This document shows, piece by piece, positions 5,737 to 6,969 of a stretch of DNA of 6,969 nucleotides. How positions within the stretch are numbered: the stretch's first letter is position 1; each line of letters starts with the position of its first letter. This stretch comes from Woeseia sp. (GTDB lineage Bacteria; Pseudomonadota; Gammaproteobacteria; Steroidobacterales; Woeseiaceae). The position numbers were made by a program, and so were the translations under genes. The stretch covers positions 1-6,969 of the forward strand of contig JABIUH010000326.1 in assembly GCA_018701055.1 (NCBI GenBank), read 5' to 3'. Under the pieces are notes generated by a model, which was not told the origin of the DNA, did no database searches, and saw only the letters and a program-made list of their open reading frames with translations.

Positions 5737-6969
5737 CTAGCCGATCGCCTTTAAAACGTCCCCACGATCCACGCCGTAATGTTCAACTGCCTGATCGACG
5801 TCCAACATTTCATTTCTAACATCATCGACAATTCGACTGAACTCGCGCTCAGAGGGGTTCCCCCAGCCGCCGCCATTGGCCGTTCGCATACTCAGGGTGT
5901 CGCCTTTCATCAGTGGTCCGTAGTCGCTAACGCGATCGTCAAGATGCGCTTCACCTTCCTGGCCACGGTTGATTATCGTACGAGCAACACCGGTTCCACC
6001 ACCGCCAAATAGTCCCCACAATGGGTTCTGGTTGTTCTCTGTCGAAGATTGCAGGGTCAGATTGTCTTCGAGCATTTCGTAGTCACGAATCACGCCGTAG
6101 CCGCCGCGATATTTACCATGACCGCAATGCTCAGGATTAAACGTGTAACGTGAAACTCGCACCGGATAACGGGATTCGAGAACCTCGACCGGAATATTCG
6201 GCGCGTCACCGTTGCCGACAAACATGATGCCGCTCGCACCGTCATCATGTGGAAAAGCACCACCACCCCCATCCAGGGGTTCTCCATAAATGAACGTAGG
6301 GCCATGGCGCGGATCTGTACGGGACAAATAGAACGCATACATCTGATAGGTAGCCGCTGGGCAGCGCTCCGGAATGGCCTCCGACAGCGCACGAATCAAC
6401 ACATGAACGACCAGTTCGGCAACGTAGCCATAAGAGTCGCAGGGTGCCGGGTATTCCGCGCTAACGATTGAATTGGGCGGCGCGGTCACAATGAGTGGAC
6501 GCAAGTGTCCATCATTGGTTGGATCACTCGGCATCGTTAGATACTTCATGACGGTGCCACACATTGCCTTCGTGCCAATGAATGGGTGATTAACGGGACC
6601 TACGGCTACCGGGTCGGAACCGGACCAGTCAATCTTCATGACATCGTCGTCGACTGTGACAGTAACTGCGATTTTACAAGGATGATCCAAACGCACGCCA
6701 TCGTTATCAAGATAAGCCTCTGCCTGATACGTCCCGTTCGGAAAACTGCGAATTTCTTCGCGCATACGGACTTCCGATTGGTCGAGCGTTTCGCACAACG
6801 ACGCTTCGACAGTGTCCGCGCCATAGCGGTCACAGAGCTCCTGGTAGCGGCGCGCACCCGTATGACAAGCCGCAATTTTTGCATTCAGATCACCTTCAAC
6901 GGCTACCGGCTGACGCACGTTTTTCAAAATCAGGCGATGTAACTCTGTATTGATTTTTCCGCCATCATA
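5737..6969 (-). CDS. hyuB: HyuB, N-methylhydantoinase B / 5-oxoprolinase family (N-terminus beyond the window)
   Basis: This is the C-terminal 410 residues of a HyuB subunit, a family of about 550-590 residues that pairs with HyuA in ATP-dependent opening of hydantoin, oxoproline or related substrates. The frame is open to the right edge. Its first visible residues, YDGGKINTELHRLILKNVRQP, continue the family's 'N..L..LIL.NVR.P' segment, so a TTG at 6927 is only an internal codon. Further marks are GDLNAKIAACHTGARR (about 26-41), NHPFIGTKAMCGTVMKYL, GGGGAFPHDDGASGIMFVGN, NPEHCGHGKYRGGYGVIRDYE, LWGLFGGGGTG and the near-terminal NGGGWGNPSER. The end at TAG 5737 fits the family. HyuA is expected to the right. 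The substrate cannot be read from this part. Confidence 0.92.
   Translation of the reverse strand, partial: YDGGKINTELHRLILKNVRQPVAVEGDLNAKIAACHTGARRYQELCDRYGADTVEASLCETLDQSEVRMREEIRSFPNGTYQAEAYLDNDGVRLDHPCKIAVTVTVDDDVMKIDWSGSDPVAVGPVNHPFIGTKAMCGTVMKYLTMPSDPTNDGHLRPLIVTAPPNSIVSAEYPAPCDSYGYVAELVVHVLIRALSEAIPERCPAATYQMYAFYLSRTDPRHGPTFIYGEPLDGGGGAFPHDDGASGIMFVGNGDAPNIPVEVLESRYPVRVSRYTFNPEHCGHGKYRGGYGVIRDYEMLEDNLTLQSSTENNQNPLWGLFGGGGTGVARTIINRGQEGEAHLDDRVSDYGPLMKGDTLSMRTANGGGWGNPSEREFSRIVDDVRNEMLDVDQAVEHYGVDRGDVLKAIG

Noticed and set aside
6586..6942. Plus-strand open frame of 118 codons within hyuB
   Set aside because: It is the antisense of a well-supported HyuB coding region and shows no motif or start signal.

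Overview
The window looks like chromosomal DNA from a proteobacterium, most likely a gammaproteobacterium. The support is the mix of gene families (class IV branched-chain aminotransferase, HyuB, hotdog thioesterase, PNP/UDP-type phosphorylase, MtnA-like isomerase) and one copy of a palindrome of the 'GTAGGAGCGGCTT..AGCCGCGA' kind, which is common in Pseudomonas, Xanthomonadaceae and relatives. Base composition is balanced, with neither strong GC nor AT bias. The species cannot be named from the sequence. No RNA gene, insertion sequence, prophage or CRISPR array was seen.

Layout from right to left. Six of the seven protein genes read on the minus strand. HyuB (N-methylhydantoinase B / 5-oxoprolinase family) enters from the right edge without its N-terminus and ends at 5737. 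After 217 bp without a gene comes a branched-chain aminotransferase (5519 to 4509) with a TTG start behind a strong GGAGG. Its frame is closed by a TAG exactly where the family has the Gln of the C-terminal IQxGxxxDxxxW motif. The lost tail is still encoded down to a second TAG at 4422, and a strong hairpin follows at once. Facing this gene is the only plus-strand gene (3898-4368), a small secreted or membrane-anchored four-cysteine protein resembling the Septum_form family. Next come a hotdog acyl-CoA thioesterase (3586-3155) and an intergenic stretch holding two small palindromes, one REP-like.

The left third is a compact minus-strand operon: a TTC38-like TPR protein (2800-1484), a divergent MtnA-like aldose-1-phosphate isomerase (1476-403), and a nucleoside phosphorylase cut by the left edge (372-1). 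The TPR and isomerase genes are 7 bp apart, and the isomerase and phosphorylase genes 30 bp apart. A phosphorylase that releases a sugar-1-phosphate beside an isomerase that turns aldose-1-phosphates into ketose-1-phosphates is a coherent two-step route, as in methionine salvage (MTA to MTR-1-P to MTRu-1-P). However, the isomerase has lost the Arg of the RGAP phosphate-binding loop (Gln here) and the residues after the catalytic Cys, so its substrate may differ. The aminotransferase could in principle supply the last step of methionine salvage, but it is far away and nothing in the sequence ties it to the operon.

Most worth a second look are the amber codon in the aminotransferase and the TPR / MtnA-like / phosphorylase operon. 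Non-ATG starts are frequent: TTG, GTG, GTG and TTG in four of the six genes whose start is visible.
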